A DNA stretch of 64,000 nt from Aplidium turbinatum (GCA_918807975.1 OU964921.1:7163498-7227497); one strand, 5' to 3'; shown: positions 13,701 to 23,918, counted from the first letter of the stretch. Notes: a model not told the origin generated them from the sequence alone. Numbers and translations are program-made.

Positions 13701-16700
13701 ACAAAAAAACAGCACAGGCCTTGCTACGGAAGGTGGCTGTAGGTTAAAATATTTTTATACCTTTGTTTTAGAAGTTAATAACTCCACATTTGTACATTGA
13801 GTTTTCTAAAAGCAAATACTCTGTTCAAGATAATCTAGGCTGTGCAACATGCATTGACATTTTGAATCAAGAATTTGCAAAATTCGTTGAGTGATCGTGC
13901 ATGTTCTAGCTGAGGTTGCCGTGTTATAAAAGTTTCGCCATTTATTCATAGGTGTAAATTTTTTGAGATATGACAGTATATTATGAAAGCAAAAATACAA
14001 CAAAAGTTTCAAGGCATGTCTAAAACGAGCACTACATCATACAAAAAAAAAAAATACCAAACTCTGCAATCAACCAAGCTGCACCACTGCGCTTAAGCCT
14101 AACTCTGCTTGAAGCAAAACAATGTCGAGCCTCATCTTTAAAAATCATGAAAGAAGTTGTGGACCACTATGAAAATTCCTTCCATAATCTACTTCCGATG
14201 TTGACGATTTTTTGTTATCACTTTAGTGTCTCAGACTCGTCCGGTGAGCTCACGGTCCAGGAGGTGGCCACGAAACCACTCACACAAGACTTACTCAACC
14301 ATGACGTAAGTTTATGACGTCCAATGACATTTTTAAATTTCTGGTAGGGTCAAAATATGGTTCATATTGCAACAAAATATACACTTTATTTAGCGTGATT
14401 ATAGCAAGCCATAGGAACTAAAACATTTGTTGTTGTCTTTGTAACTATGCTATTAAATGATTATGGCCATAGGTTACTTAGACACTAATTGGAATTGATT
14501 GCTCTCTTTTTAAAAATGTATTCAACTGATAGTAACATCATCATTTTTCACCGTTGATATTAAAGAATAGAAGATATTTAAACGAGAATAACTGTTTATT
14601 GTATCGTATCCAGCCTTATGTCAAGTGGTTAAAGATTGAGATGAAGTGGTCTGGAAAGCAAAAAGTTTGCGTCCAAGTTCAGGCATGCCATTAAGTATCC
14701 TCCCAATAACACAACCGGATAGCCGAGAACTCTGGTACTGCTCCAGGAAGGGCGCCGGTTCAACACCGCTCAAGAGCACACAGCGCTGTCTTCGGCAGGA
14801 CACTTAAAGGCATGCCTGAAAGTCGACACGAAGATTAACTTTCTTACCTTTCCATCCACTCTAACTCTTCAACCACCAGATGTAGACTAGACCTAGATAC
14901 GACAAAAAAGCTGTTTATTGCAAAGTCAAGTTGTTTCGTTTTTTTTGTGCAATTTTGACTTCAGTGTTTTCCACTATTTAATGAAAGTTTGTACCATCTC
15001 CGGAAAAGGCAATTTTCATCTTGAAATCTTAATTTTCAGGACTGTTACATCTTGGATCAAGGAGGCAACAAGATCTATGTTTGGAAAGGAAGAGGGGCTA
15101 CGAAGCAGGAGAGAAATTTGTCTATGAGGCGCGCCGAAGTGAGTTGCTGGTGTGGTGGACCTTGCAGCTTACAAAAATCGAGATGAAATGTTAAATGTGA
15201 AATACTGTGTTGTAAGCGTTGTAATGTCATAAAGTTTTTCTTGTCTCTAGTTTTACCATCACTTTGATTTTGCTGAACACGTCTGTGTACTGTCGCATTT
15301 CCACTATCACCTATCAAACAATTTTGCAAACAGGATTGCTCAAAACAAATTAGTCGAAATTCGAATTGAACAAATGTATAAAAAAAAGAAAATCAAGACA
15401 AAAGATTCTTCGTCGAAATAAAACGAAGTATTTTTTTTTCGAGCTATTGTTACTGTACTGAGCCGCATACTTTTTTTCAACATACCCAATTTCAATCCTT
15501 CGCGTCCGAAATGTACCGAAATGCTCCGAAGCGGAGTCACTCTCATTCGTTACGTAATCATCAATATATGAACCTCATCGACACTATTTCAACTTTCAGG
15601 GCTACGTTGAAGCGAAAGGGTACCCCTCAGACACCCAGATCGAGGTGGTCCCGGATGGTGCCGAATCAGCCATGTTCAAACAGCTCTTCAAGTCCTGGAA
15701 GTCAAAGGGAGAGATCACTGGGCTTGGAAAGACTTACGCAAGAGAAAGAATCGGTAAGTACTTTTTTTATGCTTTTACTTTTCATTTTTTGCCTTTATTT
15801 AATTAATCTGCATCAATTCGTAATGTTTGCGTTTGTAACTGGCTAACTGCAATTTGAAAAAAAAATGTTTTTGACAAAATTGTCACTGGAACAACTTTAA
15901 GAACTTACCAGTGCATTGCATGCAACACCAAACAAAAGAAGAAGGATTTTTTTCTACAGTTAAACGATTACTTAAGTCTTTTTTTAATCTATTTTCTTAC
16001 GATAAGTGACCAATCAGGCTAATAACTGGTCGTGGAATTATTTATGAATTTTCATTCCAAATAAGTAAACAGATACGCAGTTTTAGACATTTTACTACCA
16101 AAAATGACAATGCATGATTGCGCACTCTCCACATCACTTTTGCGTCATTCGATTCACGTCTGTGCATCTCCATATATGGATTGCCGCAGTAGCAGCAGTG
16201 CCGCGCCCATTAAAACTTGCCACTTAATTACATAATTGCACTGGAATTGGAAAAAGAAATAACCATTTTGCATCCTGTGAATGGCTATCTGTACGTAATT
16301 TACAGAGAAGCCTGCCCTAGCTCACGTAGTCTTTTTGAGAAACTTTTCACCACACTTGTTATATTTAAAAAAAATAAAACTTAACACAACCGTTTCAGTG
16401 TCAAAATATACATTCTTATAATTTTCAGCAAGCAACACATATGTTAAATTCGATGCTGCCACGATGCACAGCAAACCTGAACTTGCCGCTCAACATGGAA
16501 TGGTGGACGACGGCACAGGGAAAGTTGAGGTACGATCCAGGGTATTAGGTTCGAACCCCTCCCTTGCGTATTTTGTTGTTGTAATTTTGTAAATGGGTTT
16601 TCGAGTGGATTTTTATCAACGGTTATTTTATATCCTTCCTCAAAAGTCTTCAATTAAAATATTTGTAGATTAGTTAATATAGTTTCGCGAAAGACTCTAT

Positions 16701-19700
16701 GTTGACCAATTCTACTTCGTGACCCGGCTTGTGAGGTTTTGTCCTTAATTGGTGGCATTGCGAATAGCAATTCATTGTCTGCCGTCTTGGCATATCATGA
16801 TGTTTACTTCTGTAGCCGGCATACACGTCTGCAAGACAAAAATAGTTAATTGACGCATTGAACACTATCAATGTACTTCTGGGCGTTTTCTTACAATTTT
16901 GCAATGTCTTAATATCGTTATTTAACGTCATTAAAACAATGATAAACACTGAAAACCGTTTTTTAATGTTTGAATTATTTTTTTTTAGATATGGCGTATA
17001 GAAAACAATGAAATGGCTCCAGTGGACACCAGCACTTACGGACAGTTGTACGGAGGAGATTGCTACATCATTCTATACACTTACCTTTACAACAACAAAG
17101 AGTCCTACCTCATTTACTTTTGGCAGGTGAAGAAGCTCTTCTTAGATTTTATGTTGTAAAATAATTTTTTGTCAAAACTTTTTTTTAGTGTTTTGGTGAT
17201 TGTGGTGCAACGGCAGCGCGTTAGGTTCAGAATCAATAGGTCCCACGTTCGAATCCTTGTTCATCTTAACTTATTCTTTTTCTGGTTATCTTGTCATTCC
17301 GGTCGATCCTTTCATGTAGTTACAGGTTACAGACGTCTACAGTTACTGTTACAACTGTTACTTTTGTCTACCGACGTTAAATCAATGTAAAAAACGATTG
17401 ATTTGCTGTCTAGCATTTTACATTTTCAGTCACAACTAAACCAATAGAGTTGTACGTCAGAAAACGTCAACTCAATGCAAAAAAGAGGCTAATGTAATTT
17501 GCTGGCTGAGTAGCTAAAAGATCTACTCAACCTACTGATTACAATTTTGATACAAGGTCCTTTATTGTTACGTTCTTGACTGTGACTTCTCGAATTTTGC
17601 CTCCAAAAAAGACTCACAAGCCGAAATGAGCCAATACGATTTACGAATTTTTATGCAAGAGTAAAACTGGCAAATGTGGCTTGATAAGTGTGACGAAGCA
17701 GCAATGATTTAATGCTGGCATTTTGTACAGCAATATTATTGCACATTATAATAATTATTTTTAATTATTAAAAATCGATTTCTTTGTGACAAGTGAATAC
17801 TCAGAAAACTATTCAATGAAGCAAATATTGATGATTTGTTGTGCTTATTGAAGCATGTCACTTGTTAGTGAATTTTAAAGAAGGCAAGTTTGTGACAGCT
17901 GTCTCACATGGCTTTCGAGTCTTGTCATTTTTTGCTATCTTTTAGCAGCCAAAAAATTGTACAAGTCATTTTTCTTCCGCATAAGCTGGCGGTCCACATT
18001 GCATCTCCGAAGAAAACGTTATTTTCTTTTCCGCTTCAACGAGTCGACGTCACCACTGACGTGATTTGATTAATCTCAAATGGCCCAGCCCAGTCAAAAA
18101 TCATTGGCTTACTGCTTTGGGTTTATTTAATTTTGTTCAGCAGTAGAGCATCCTACCCGCTTTGTTGATTTGTGTTGTTATTGGCTGTGCGTTTTGTGAC
18201 GATATTTCAACCAAATTTGGTTGTCGAATTTTGATGGGGTTCTAAAAGGACCTTTTGATTAAATGTGCTTTTGTAAAAAGCAAATTTTTAATTTACAATT
18301 TTAAACATTCCCAGTCGGTAAATAATTCCTTTTTACATTGATTCAGCGTCTGCAGACGTTGAATCAATGTAAAAAAGGACTGATTTGACTGGTTTGCAAA
18401 ACGCTAAACGTTTTTATTTTTTCGCAAGCTATAGTTAGTCAATGCTGCAGTTGTGACTCAATTTTGACGTACGCGATCTGCTTCTCGTCAGGGTCTTCAC
18501 GCCACTCAAGATGAGATAGCGGCTTCTGCCTTCCACGCAACTGGGTTGGATGACAAGTATGGTGGAGCACCTGTCCAAGTTCGTGTGGTCATGGGCAAGG
18601 AACCCAAACATTTGATGTCCATCTTTAAAGGAACGCTCATAATATACGAGGTAGGAGATCATTTTTTACATTCTGGGGTTGAAACGGTATTACGTTTGAA
18701 TTGAAGCAAGTAATGTTATGTTTTAAAGTTTCTTTCTCGGCTACAAAAATATCAATTGAACTGTGTTTAACATTGGACAAGATTTGATTACAAAACTGCA
18801 ATTGCAAATTGCCAATTTGAAAATTTCCGATTGAAGATTGCCTCGAATCCTCGACGAGAGAAATAAACCTGATGATGATGAACTGTTTTTGGGAAAAACC
18901 TGGGAACTTTAATTAATCTGGCTAAAGAAGTTGAGACGGCATAACTTGATTTTGAACCTTCAATTGCAAAAAAGTCTTATCAACAGCAGAGACATGAGAA
19001 GCTCTTAAGCAATTTTAGTTGATCACCGGCAGATACAGATTCTACTTCTATTCTCAATAGCGTCATCTTTGAAAAAACTTTTAATTTTCTTGTTGACAAA
19101 TCTGTTCCCAGGGTGGAACTTCAAGGGCCAGCCCGGAACCAAGCGAGGAACCGGACGTCCGCCTGTTTCAAGTCCGCGGAACCAATGAGTACAACACCAA
19201 AGCTGTTGAAGTCAAAGCAGTGTAAGGATAATTGTTTTGTTCCTTGAAATCCTGTTGTGTTGTTCCAGAAATTAACTTTTGGAGTTGGTGACAATTTTGC
19301 TGTCCATGGTTTTGAGCGATGAATTTAGATTCTGTTTTAAAAGGACTTTTTTTTTCAAAACTTTTGTATCTCCTGCAATATTATTTTCTGTTTTTTTCAA
19401 TAACCTCATGATTTTTGTGTTTTTTTATTTGTATGAGGGTGGCAGCTGACTTTTTTGACCCTGTGGTCTTTCGCTGTCATTCTAGCACCAGTGTCACATT
19501 CAAAATATCTATTTATGTGTCTGATTAAGTATCTGAATAATAATATAATATGTATCTGAATAATTCTATTTGAACAAGGACCTTCTGATGATCCCTCTTT
19601 TAGGGTGAAACAGGCTGTAGAGGTTTTTAGTGAATAGTAACTATATTTGATGTATCTGTGTAACTTAATTAACTGATGTATACGTTCTGTAGCAAGAAAA

Positions 19701-22700
19701 CAAATAAAAAATATTCCGAATCTGACCACTTCGTTAAAACAGACACTCAGATACCAATGTAATAAATGAAATAACCCGACGATGTTTTGTGAAATTTTAT
19801 TCACCAACTTTGTGTTTATTTTGAAGTGATTTATGTCATCAGGCGAGAAAAGTAAAACTTTGTATTTGTCGGCTTTCTGGCCGAGTGGTGAGAGCGTTTA
19901 CGCGATGCTCGATTGGACATTGGTTCGATACCGCTCCAGAACAGTCGGCTGTGTGTCGACAAGATGCTTAGAGTCAGTGCAGCTGACTCGATCACTAAGC
20001 TATGTATCACTTCGCTGTTTCCATTTGCTTCCCCTGTCGCATTTGTAATATGGATGAGAGAAAAATAATACATGATGAATTATTTTGCTTCCAGTGGATC
20101 TTCTCTAAACTCCAATGACGTTTTCCTCCTCAAAACACCTGGTGAGATTTACTTATGGAGCGGGAAAGGAAGCAGTGGAGATGAAAGAGAAATGGCCAAA
20201 AACATTGCAAGTGTTCTTTCCAAGCAGTAAGTGTTCGCTTTGGTATTTGAACAATTTAAAGCAGGGCTTGGCAAATTAACATCCACGGGGCCAATGCAAA
20301 CTTGGATCGACATTCGGCTTAAGCTGGTTATTTATAACATTGCTCACCTTTATTGGGTGGGCGTGCTTACTCGAGAGAGAGGAACTGACCCCCCCCCCCT
20401 AATGATAATCTTATCTTCTCGTTCCCAGAAGCTTAGTAACTGAGTGTAGGACCAACTTTTGCCCGTTGAGTTGTTTTATAACCCTTTGAGGACCATTAAT
20501 TTTCCCCAAAAAAATATTTATGTAGAATTTGTTTGTTTACTCTTCAAATGTCATATAAACAACACCTACGCAAAAAAAAATTAAAAAAGGATGTCTATCC
20601 TAAAATTAAGCATAGATATCCAATGCTACGTTAGGGTATCAGCAGTGGCAAACTTTTATAGTTAACTGGGGGGTAATCGGCCTAATTTCATGGGACACAT
20701 ATGTCCCAGCGGTCCTCAAAGGGATAAGCTCCTCCTGCCGAGAGTGTGGACCCCTCAAGTTTGCCCCCAAGAAGAAAAAGTTTCAATTAAAATAAAATCC
20801 TCCTTCAGCGTATTCCAAAATCTTCCTCATTAAAATCTTCAGAGATCTCGAGACGATATCCGAAGGAAATGAACCACAGGAGTTTTGGACTGCTCTTGGA
20901 GGAAGCGTCCCATATGCCGATGCTCCGAGTCTCCAGGATGAAGGAAGCTTTGATGTTCGTCTCTACGAATGCTCCAATGCGTCCGGCAACTTCCGATGTG
21001 AGCTCATTGAAGAATTTACTCAGGAGGACCTGGATGAAGATGATGTCATGCTCCTGGATGCTGGGATGGAGGTAAAGATTCGAAACTCTATTTTTTCTTT
21101 CTTGTTTGGAGACATCAATGTTAGTTGTACACTCGAGTATCCAGCATATACATTTGCGACCAATTATTTCAGAATGATCAGTTAACCTCGGTGGCCGATC
21201 CTGCGTCAGTGGTTCAAAGCCCCTACAAAAATGTGATACCACTATGGTCAGGCCTTCGAACGAATTGGAGTTCCGGAAAGACACTCAGCCCAAGAATAAA
21301 TGTTTCTTTATTTGAAGATGATTGAAAGAAATTAAATAATAAGGAAAATAGACAACGTCATTGAGATTACCAAAACATAATCATTGTGAATTAATAAAAA
21401 AATAACTCGAAATATTATTAGATCTACTTATGGGTTGGACAAGGAGCAAACAAACAAGAGAAAGAAGAGTCCAAGATAGCCGCTGTGAATTATCTGAGCA
21501 CAGATCCTTCTGGATCCAGGGACCCCAATACCCCCATCATTACTGTGAAGCAAGGATTTGAGCCCCCTACTTTCACTGGCTGGTTCGGGGCCTGGGACCC
21601 TTCCAAGTGGAGCGTAAGTAATCACTAAAGCACAAATTTGTTCTGGATGTGATTTATTTTCTCGTAACTACGTTAATTAAACGTTCGGTGCTGCTTCAAG
21701 AAACATTTACAGTGACAATACTCCATTTTTCTTCGAGTATTTTAATCTCCTTTCAAAATTATGGATTTTTTTGTATGTTGAACGTTTAGAAGAAACATTT
21801 TGTACTCATCTTTTTATTACAGACTTATTGCAGTTTTTAATGTTTTTTTTTTTGTTTTTTTTGTAATGTTTGGTGGAGTTCCTGCGATGCGAATTCTACG
21901 TATCTTAAACGCAAAGCACATTCCCAGACAGCAAAATCCGTCATTTTTACATTGATTCAACGTCTGCAAACGCTGAAACAGTGTAAAAATGACGGATTTT
22001 GTTGTCTTTGTTGTTTCAGTGGTAAATATACTTGTAACGTTGTACTTGTATACTTGTAATACTTGTATACTTGTAACGTTGTAACATACTTTTTTTGCAA
22101 TGTTGAAAAGGGTAACAAGTCCTATGAAGACCTTAAAAAGGAACTCGGAGGAAGTGAAGATCTTTTCGATTCCGTTCTCGCATCCGCAGTTCCTACTTCC
22201 ACTCCAGCTTCCAGCGACTCCGACGGACCGAGAGTTGGGAAAACATATAGCGTAGACCAGCTGAAAGTGAAAGTGGAATCCCTTCCATCTGGAGTAGATC
22301 CCACAAGGAAAGAGGTTTGTGTTTTTTATTACAAACTTGGTTCTTGTTAAAAGCAGACATTATCACACTAAATTCATGAAAACAAGTTTTTTTCTTTTAT
22401 CGCACTACTCATCCTTTTGGATTTTTGGTGAATTTAAAGAAAGATTTTTAAAGAAAAATCCAGTGACGAAGTTTTATTATGAAATTTTGTTATTGCTATT
22501 TGAAGAATTTCCAATTGCTACAATGCTACATCCCCACTCAGCGTCAGCAACGTAGCGAATAGTTCAATTGGTAGAGTGTGCGGCTTTGCAATGCATAAGA
22601 GTGCGAGTCCCGCTTCACTTGATTTATTTATTTTTGGCTATTATTTATGTCTGTCAAACACAGTTGCGTAGCTAGGGAATGTGCCGCCCGGGGCGGATTC

Positions 22701-23566
22701 AGATTTTGCCGCCCCTTCAAGAAAAAGCATGTGAAAATGAAAGTTTTTTAAATGACTTTAAGTGGAATTATTCTATGTTTTGAACCAGTAGCGTAGCCAG
22801 GAATTTTGAAAGGGGGGGTTTTAAGGGCCGGCGGGCGAAGCCCGCCGGCGTCCTCGCCAAAGACGACACCCAGCGGCGGGGGTCTGGGGGCCTCCCCCAG
22901 AAAATTTTGAAAAATTACTTTGGATTTGGTGCATTCTGAGAGCATTTTCAACAAAAATGTGGGTATAAATATTCCTGTAAAATGGTGCTGTCCGGTGGCA
23001 TAGCAAAAGGATAAGATCATGTTTTCTTGGGCATTTTTCGGTAACTTAGTAAAGCTAAGTCTCTATGTTTTCTTGTTGCTAATTCCTGGCTGAGATATTT
23101 GAATGTTTGGTATTGGCAAAACTCGCTCTTTTAATGGAGTTTCGTATAAAATTAGGCAAACTTTGTTTTAGAGACATAGAGACTGAAAGCATCATTGTAA
23201 CCCCCCCTTGGCTACGCCACTGTTTTGAACGTTGCCATTCTGTTTGCTTTTATTTTTCGTGTACTTTTGCATTATCAACCAAAAAAACAAAACGTCCTGT
23301 CTGAAAGTGCCGCCCCCCAGACGTGCCGCCCGGGGCGGTCCGCCCCCCCGCCCCCCCTAGCTACGCCACTGGTCAAACAACACCGTGATTGAAAAATAAA
23401 ATTGAATGTTTGCCTACCACTTTTTGCTGTTCTCACGTTTTTATATTTTCAGGAGCACCTAAGTGATTCAGACTTCCAGCTAGTACTGGGTATGACCAGA
23501 TTAGCCTTTTACAATAAACCAGCGTGGAAGAAAACAGCTCTCAAAAAGGAAGCTGGATTATTCTAG
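1725..23566 (+). CDS. VIL1: villin, complete spliced gene (19 coding exons, 827 aa)
   Basis: Nineteen exons joined at GT-AG introns with matching phases give one uninterrupted frame of 827 codons, the same length as human villin. The protein has six gelsolin repeats (roughly residues 15-120, 135-240, 255-365, 400-500, 520-620, 625-735), a linker, and a C-terminal headpiece (about 765-827) ending KKEAGLF. Clear villin signatures include [43 protein letters not shown] and [13 protein letters not shown]. Villin is a calcium-regulated actin bundling, capping, nucleating and severing protein of microvilli; the headpiece is what separates villin from gelsolin. The longest intron (7474-14226) is 6.75 kb and full of repeats. 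The ATG at 1725 is chosen because it begins a short leader before the conserved GLQVWRIE. Gelsolin-like paralogues lack the headpiece, so confidence is high. Confidence 0.95.
2524..2598 (+). CDS. VIL1: villin exon 2
   Basis: Residues 26-50 with [13 protein letters not shown], the conserved repeat-1 core. Acceptor ttatag, donor gtatat; phase 0 at both ends. Confidence 0.92.
3351..3426 (+). CDS. VIL1: villin exon 3
   Basis: Residues 51-76 with [14 protein letters not shown]. Acceptor ttttag, donor gtatgt; ends in phase 1. Confidence 0.92.
4290..4450 (+). mobile_element. GGGTCTGC...CCATTCCG MITE, copy a (villin intron)
   Basis: The element begins GGGTCTGCTACTATTCG and ends CGGGCCATTCCG, and is flanked by the 8-base direct repeat TAAAACTA (4282-4289 and 4451-4458). 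Its interior has CTAACCCCTAACCCTAA units and the string taggctacggcacccgata shared with three other copies. Confidence 0.85.
4925..5020. mobile_element. palindromic mini-element copy
   Basis: Imperfect full-length palindrome from ccagacagcaaatca to tgatttgctatcttgg, with the centre gattcaacgcgtgcagacgttgaatc. Member of the roughly 85-bp foldback family described in the findings. Confidence 0.75.
5119..5239 (+). CDS. VIL1: villin exon 4
   Basis: Continues [15 protein letters not shown], then [20 protein letters not shown], ending repeat 1. Donor gtaagt at 5240; ends in phase 2. Confidence 0.92.
5551..5630. mobile_element. palindromic mini-element copy
   Basis: Arms agcaaactccgtcattttta and gacgattttgctgtctg around the centre caacgtctagacgtt. 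Some arm bases have diverged. Confidence 0.7.
6110..6329 (+). CDS. VIL1: villin exon 5
   Basis: Repeat 2 with [37 protein letters not shown] and [14 protein letters not shown]. Longest well-conserved block of the N-terminal half; ends in phase 0. Confidence 0.95.
6874..6978 (+). CDS. VIL1: villin exon 6
   Basis: Residues 190-224 with [20 protein letters not shown]. Donor gtaagt; phase 0. Confidence 0.92.
7373..7473 (+). CDS. VIL1: villin exon 7
   Basis: Linker between repeats 2 and 3, ending [10 protein letters not shown] across the junction. Followed by the longest intron; ends in phase 2. Confidence 0.88.
8091..8170. mobile_element. palindromic mini-element copy
   Basis: Arms tttttacattaattcaatg and the complement cgttgaatcaatgtaaaaa around the centre TCTGCAGA, in the long villin intron. 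Arms pair over most of about 35 bases each. Confidence 0.8.
10366..10430. repeat. tandem TTCAATTTGAA-type repeat
   Basis: About six imperfect units of the self-complementary string ttcaatttgaa, in the large villin intron. Confidence 0.7.
11189..11531. mobile_element. hAT-type MITE (343 bp)
   Basis: Ends CAGGGGTTCCCAACCTTT and GGTTAGGAACCCTTG form terminal inverted repeats. Flanks atctccag and atctacag are an 8-base target duplication with one mismatch, as expected of hAT elements. The interior has no coding capacity; ggccccc tracts lie near both ends. Confidence 0.85.
14227..14305 (+). CDS. VIL1: villin exon 8
   Basis: [19 protein letters not shown] then TQDLLNHD, start of repeat 3. Donor gtaagt; phase 0. 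Confidence 0.92.
14625..14830 (+). repeat. SINE-like sequence with tRNA-type boxes
   Basis: tcaagtggttaaagattga resembles an A box region and gccggttcaacaccgc a B box; the segment also contains ggcatgcc twice, near 14692 and 14810. Only one copy is seen in the window, so the call rests on the boxes alone. Confidence 0.35.
15040..15138 (+). CDS. VIL1: villin exon 9
   Basis: [20 protein letters not shown], the diagnostic core of repeat 3. Acceptor tttcag, donor gtgagt; phase 0. Confidence 0.93.
15600..15753 (+). CDS. VIL1: villin exon 10
   Basis: End of repeat 3 with [18 protein letters not shown] and [11 protein letters not shown]. Donor gtaagt; phase 1. Confidence 0.92.
16429..16529 (+). 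CDS. VIL1: villin exon 11
   Basis: Linker [20 protein letters not shown] and [10 protein letters not shown]. Phase 0 at its end; the intron just after it contains a tRNA B-box-like string. Confidence 0.92.
16989..17126 (+). CDS. VIL1: villin exon 12
   Basis: Repeat 4 with [13 protein letters not shown] and [19 protein letters not shown], ending LIYFWQ. Phase 0. Confidence 0.93.
17193..17265 (+). repeat. tRNA-like pseudogene (tRNA-Trp-like)
   Basis: tggtgcaacggcagcgcgtt resembles the A-box half of tRNA-Trp and cccacgttcgaatcc a B box. The anticodon stem and acceptor stem do not pair, so it is a pseudogene or SINE head in a villin intron. Confidence 0.45.
18311..18392. mobile_element. palindromic mini-element copy
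   Basis: Nearly perfect: tttttacattgattcagcg, TCTGCAGA, then cgttgaatcaatgtaaaaa. Outer arms ccagtc and gactgg also match. Confidence 0.85.
18492..18650 (+). CDS. VIL1: villin exon 13
   Basis: [20 protein letters not shown], then [20 protein letters not shown]. Phase 0. Confidence 0.93.
19112..19221 (+). CDS. VIL1: villin exon 14
   Basis: [20 protein letters not shown] and [17 protein letters not shown], start of repeat 5. Donor gtaagg; phase 2. Confidence 0.92.
19577..19620 (+). ncRNA. hammerhead-ribozyme-like motif
   Basis: CTGATGA (19585-19591), a short stem TCCCT/AGGG(T) with a CTTTT-type loop, then GAAAC. The core matches CUGANGA-stem II-GAAA exactly. Stems I and III are not obvious by eye, so activity is uncertain. 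Lies in villin intron 14. Confidence 0.4.
19868..20045 (+). mobile_element. tRNA-derived SINE-like sequence
   Basis: ctggccgagtggtgagagcg (A-box-like, as in serine or leucine tRNAs) and ggttcgataccgc (B box) head an unrelated body of about 110 bases. It ends just before villin exon 15 and its acceptor. Different from the 823 family. Confidence 0.5.
20095..20226 (+). CDS. VIL1: villin exon 15
   Basis: [20 protein letters not shown] and [20 protein letters not shown]. Donor gtaagt; phase 2. Confidence 0.93.
20482..20723. mobile_element. piggyBac-like MITE (242 bp)
   Basis: Ends CCCTTTGAGGACC and GGTCCTCAAAGGG are perfect 13-base inverted repeats. Direct flanks ATAA resemble the TTAA target duplication of piggyBac elements but are not canonical. 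No coding region. Located in villin intron 15. Confidence 0.7.
20843..21071 (+). CDS. VIL1: villin exon 16
   Basis: End of repeat 5 and start of repeat 6: [33 protein letters not shown] and [13 protein letters not shown]. The acceptor at 20841-20842 is chosen because it restores the phase left by exon 15. Confidence 0.9.
21180..21310 (+). mobile_element. SINE fragment (body of the 823 family)
   Basis: cctcggtggccgatcctgcg and cagtggttcaaagcc match the conserved body of copies at 823, 27528 and 61340; the tRNA head is missing. In villin intron 16. Confidence 0.65.
21422..21613 (+). CDS. VIL1: villin exon 17
   Basis: Repeat 6: [40 protein letters not shown] and [11 protein letters not shown]. 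Phase 0. Confidence 0.94.
21924..22009. mobile_element. palindromic mini-element copy
   Basis: Runs from cccagacagcaaaatccgtc to gacggattttgttgtc. Arms are the best-preserved outer ends of the family and define its termini. Followed at 22030-22085 by a small tandem of acttgtata/acttgtaacgttgt units just before villin exon 18. Confidence 0.85.
22111..22314 (+). CDS. VIL1: villin exon 18
   Basis: Acidic, serine-rich linker and first part of the headpiece, ending SGVDPTRKE. Donor gtttgt is less typical but the frame and the villin match continue into exon 19. Confidence 0.9.
22553..22622 (+). repeat. tRNA-like pseudogene
   Basis: tagttcaattggtagagtg (A box) and gagtgcgagtcccgc (B box) at the normal spacing; the anticodon loop reads tttgcaa. 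The acceptor stem does not pair, so this is not a working tRNA. In villin intron 18. Confidence 0.45.
22661..23371. mobile_element. hAT-type MITE with a second MITE nested inside
   Basis: Ends CAGTTGCGTAGCTAGGG and CCTAGCTACGCCACTG with a perfect 8-base target duplication GTCAAACA (22653-22660, 23372-23379). Interior is rich in gccgccc tracts and contains the element at 22786-23222. In villin intron 18. Confidence 0.9.
22786..23222. mobile_element. nested hAT-type MITE (437 bp)
   Basis: Ends CAGTAGCGTAGCCAGG and CTTGGCTACGCCACTG with a perfect 8-base duplication TTTTGAAC (22778-22785, 23223-23230). It sits wholly within the 22661-23371 element, so it arrived later. The two termini are alike, so both belong to related hAT families. 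Confidence 0.9.
23453..23566 (+). CDS. VIL1: villin exon 19 (headpiece and stop)
   Basis: [19 protein letters not shown], then [13 protein letters not shown] and TAG. This is the compact F-actin-binding headpiece subdomain, with the hydrophobic core phenylalanines and terminal lysine cluster in place. Confidence 0.95.
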   Translation, partial: EHLSDSDFQLVLGMTRLAFYNKPAWKKTALKKEAGLF

Positions 23567-23830
23567 ATTGCAAGTTTCGTCACTTGACGGAGAGAGAACA
23601 AGCATTTTATTGAAATAGTGTTGCATTTTTTATGTAAATAATACAAAGTACATATTATCCATAAAGTCACATTGGTTGTTTGTAGCCTGCTTATATCTCA
23701 TTTTATCAACTTTATTAAAATTGTTTATTTGTGTAAAAACTGTTTTTTACGTCTGAATGGCGTCAAAGAATTATTTTGTGTTCCATTCCCTTGCGAGTTT
23801 TACGTCATGGCATTCCTTTTCAGCTAGAAT

Positions 23831-23918
23831 CCTAGATAGCAAATCAGTTATTTTTTACATTGATTCAACGTCTGCGGACGTTGAATTAATGTAGAAAATG
23901 ACTGATTTGATGTCTGGG
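23831..23918. mobile_element. palindromic mini-element copy
   Basis: Palindrome from cctagatagcaaatcagt to actgatttgatgtctggg, about 265 bases after the villin stop. A further half copy follows at about 23937-23985. Confidence 0.8.

Larger units (their letters stand above)
7474..14226 (+). other. villin intron 7, 6.75 kb, no gene recognised
   Basis: The intron holds palindromic-element copies or halves (near 8091, 8290, 8490-8590, 9490, 10508 and 12075), the tandem at 10366 and the hAT MITE at 11189. Open frames of 60-107 codons occur on both strands but none resembles a known protein or shows conserved blocks. Confidence 0.7.

Noticed and set aside
16515-16575. B-box-like ggttcgaacccctcc after villin exon 11, possible tRNA gene
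   Set aside because: No A box at the right distance; upstream bases are coding exon 11.
19406-19807. 133-codon open frame on the minus strand in a villin intron
   Set aside because: No recognisable domain and overlaps intronic repeat-like sequence; composition looks like AT-rich chance.
20805-21284. 159-codon open frame on the minus strand
   Set aside because: It is the antisense shadow of villin exon 16, whose + frame is clearly villin.
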